32,300 nucleotides of DNA from Reyranella sp. (lineage in GTDB: Bacteria; Pseudomonadota; Alphaproteobacteria; Reyranellales; Reyranellaceae). A program made the position numbers and the translations under genes. The notes under the pieces were generated by a model. That model did no database searches, was not told the origin of the DNA, and saw nothing but the letters and a program-made list of their open reading frames with translations. This document shows positions 31,088 through 32,300 of the stretch, one piece after another. The first letter of the stretch is position 1, and every line of letters begins with the position of its first letter. The stretch spans positions 1 through 32,300 of the forward strand of contig JAGNNA010000006.1 in NCBI GenBank assembly GCA_017990895.1. The letters run 5' to 3'.

Positions 31088-32300
31088 ATGCGCACCGACT
31101 CGCTGCGCAGAATCGACAGCTTTCCCTATCGCCACCGCGTGGCCCAGCTAATGTCGACGCCACTGGTCTCAGCCCTGCCGGAGGCGACCGTTGCCGAGGT
31201 ATCGCGCCTCATGAGCAGGCGGCGGATCAGCTCCGTCGTCGCCGTCGACCATCAGGGCCGCCCCAGCGGAATCCTGACCGAACGCGACATTCTGCACATC
31301 GTCGCTACGGATTCGGCACTGCTGTCGCGCCCGTTCGGCGAGGTCATGAGTCGCCCTGTCCACACGGTCGGCTCCGGCGCACTGGCCTACCGAGCGATCG
31401 GCCGGATGTCACGCCACGGCGTCCGGCATCTTGCGGTGGTCGACGACGACGGCCGCGCCGTGGGGATGCTGACGGCCGGAGCGCTGCTGAAGCAGCGCGC
31501 GACGCTGGCACTTACTCTGGGCGACGAGATCGAGCAGGCGACCGAAACGGACGCGCTACGCGAGGCGCATGGTAAGCTGTCGTCCCTTGCCGCCGCTCTG
31601 CGTGTCGAGGAGGTGCCGGCCGTGCAGGTGTCTGCCGTGGTCTCCGGCATCGTGTGCGATCTCACGGCCCGCGCGGCGGCCCTCGCGGCAGCCAGCATGC
31701 CTACACCGGCGCCAGCGCCCTGGTGCCTGCTGGTGCTGGGCTCGGCGGGCAGAGGAGAATCCCTGCTCGCGGCCGACCAGGACAATGCGTTGATCCACGA
31801 GGGAGACGAGCACGGTCCGTGGTTCGGGACGTTCGCCGACCGTCTCAATGAGATGCTGGCGACGGCCGGCATACCGCTCTGTGCCGGCGGGGTGATGGCA
31901 CGAAATGCAGCCTTCCGTGGCACGCCCGCCACCTGGCGAGAAAGGGTCGATCAATGGGTCGACAAGCCACAGCCAGATGCGCTTCTCAACGTCGACATCT
32001 TCTACGACTTCGTTCCGGTCGCGGGCGAACGGCGCCTCGCTGCCGAGCTGCGTGGACACGCGATGGCCGCAGCTTCCCGATCGCCGCTGTTTCTCCGCCT
32101 GCTCGCCGAGACCGGCGGCGACGCCAGCGGTGCCTTCGGCTGGTTCAATCGATTGCGCACCGAAAACGGACGCATCGACCTCAAGCGTCATGGACTCTTT
32201 CCGCTGGTCGCCGGCGCTCGCGTTGCCGCGCTCGCCTGGAGGATCGGCGCGCCAGGCACCGATGCACGGCTCGCTGGCGCTGCGGCAAAGGCCGGCGTGG
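31088..32300 (+). CDS. CBS-pair / DUF294 putative nucleotidyltransferase (partial, runs off right edge)
   Basis: The open frame continues to the window end, giving 404 residues without a stop. Residues about 18-130 form two CBS domains (VAQLMSTPLVSALPEATV ... ISSVVAVDHQGR ... GILTERDILHIV, then a second copy with VMSRPVHTVGS and HLAVVDDDG). A nucleotidyltransferase-like domain follows, with GSAGRGE at 218 and DQDN at 230-233. These are the motifs of the DUF294/GlnD-type transferase superfamily. The start of the C-terminal DUF294 helical domain (DLKRHGLFPLVAGAR) is also visible. The family is thought to sense adenine nucleotides and modify a partner protein; the target is unknown. It follows the exonuclease gene by four bases. 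The Shine-Dalgarno sequence is weak. The natural full length is expected to be about 480-640 aa, so a substantial part is missing only because the window ends. Confidence 0.88.
   Translation, partial: MRTDSLRRIDSFPYRHRVAQLMSTPLVSALPEATVAEVSRLMSRRRISSVVAVDHQGRPSGILTERDILHIVATDSALLSRPFGEVMSRPVHTVGSGALAYRAIGRMSRHGVRHLAVVDDDGRAVGMLTAGALLKQRATLALTLGDEIEQATETDALREAHGKLSSLAAALRVEEVPAVQVSAVVSGIVCDLTARAAALAAASMPTPAPAPWCLLVLGSAGRGESLLAADQDNALIHEGDEHGPWFGTFADRLNEMLATAGIPLCAGGVMARNAAFRGTPATWRERVDQWVDKPQPDALLNVDIFYDFVPVAGERRLAAELRGHAMAAASRSPLFLRLLAETGGDASGAFGWFNRLRTENGRIDLKRHGLFPLVAGARVAALAWRIGAPGTDARLAGAAAKAGV

Noticed and set aside
1..32300. CRISPR arrays, tRNA or rRNA genes, insertion sequences, phage genes
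   Set aside because: I found no repeat-spacer pattern, cloverleaf, transposase or integrase motif anywhere in the window.

Overview
The window is GC-rich, densely coded bacterial DNA, most probably from an alphaproteobacterium of the Reyranella / Bradyrhizobium / Rhodospirillales type. The basis is FixL-FixJ oxygen sensing, a complete ccoNOQP-GHIS block, FNR/FixK-type boxes, an alphaproteobacterial-style heat-shock promoter before htpG, and orphan tripartite-tricarboxylate (TTT) receptors. No species can be fixed from the sequence alone. No rRNA, tRNA, CRISPR array, IS element or phage gene was recognised.

Region 1 (about 1-15,991) is a low-oxygen respiration island. On the minus strand, in transcription order, lie a tandem universal stress protein, oxygen-independent coproporphyrinogen III oxidase (hemN), a 71-aa unknown, fixL (haem-PAS kinase), fixJ, a single-domain receiver, and a stand-alone ABC-type membrane domain with no ATPase domain. 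Divergent from these, on the plus strand, is a TauE/SafE (UreH_2-like) membrane protein. A DUF2189 membrane protein (minus) is then divergent from ccoNOQPGHIS (plus). The cco block ends with an unannotated 64-aa membrane protein that overlaps ccoS, followed by a 123-aa unknown. Four sites fit TTGA-N6-TCAA exactly or with one mismatch (1487, 5799, 7548, 15556) and sit in front of six genes, so most of the region looks like one FixK/FNR regulon. The regulator itself is not in the window.

Region 2 (about 16,011-21,756) is catabolic or accessory. An FAD/NAD(P)-binding protein is translationally coupled to a luciferase-like flavin monooxygenase. Two TTT periplasmic receptors flank an amidohydrolase of the lactonase type; no TctA/TctB membrane subunits are present.

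Region 3 (about 21,891-26,165) is housekeeping: htpG with a close match to the alphaproteobacterial sigma-32 promoter, inorganic pyrophosphatase, and a metabolite:H+ symporter-type MFS carrier with a long extracytoplasmic insertion and an intrinsic terminator.

Region 4 (about 26,311-32,300) holds three small membrane proteins of unknown role and a two-part sodium/organic-acid symporter (VC_2705-type large subunit plus DUF4212 small subunit) with its own terminator. Divergent from the symporter are a 198-aa unknown, a DnaQ-like exonuclease and a CBS-pair / DUF294 nucleotidyltransferase that runs off the right edge. This combination resembles acetate-uptake loci in other Proteobacteria.
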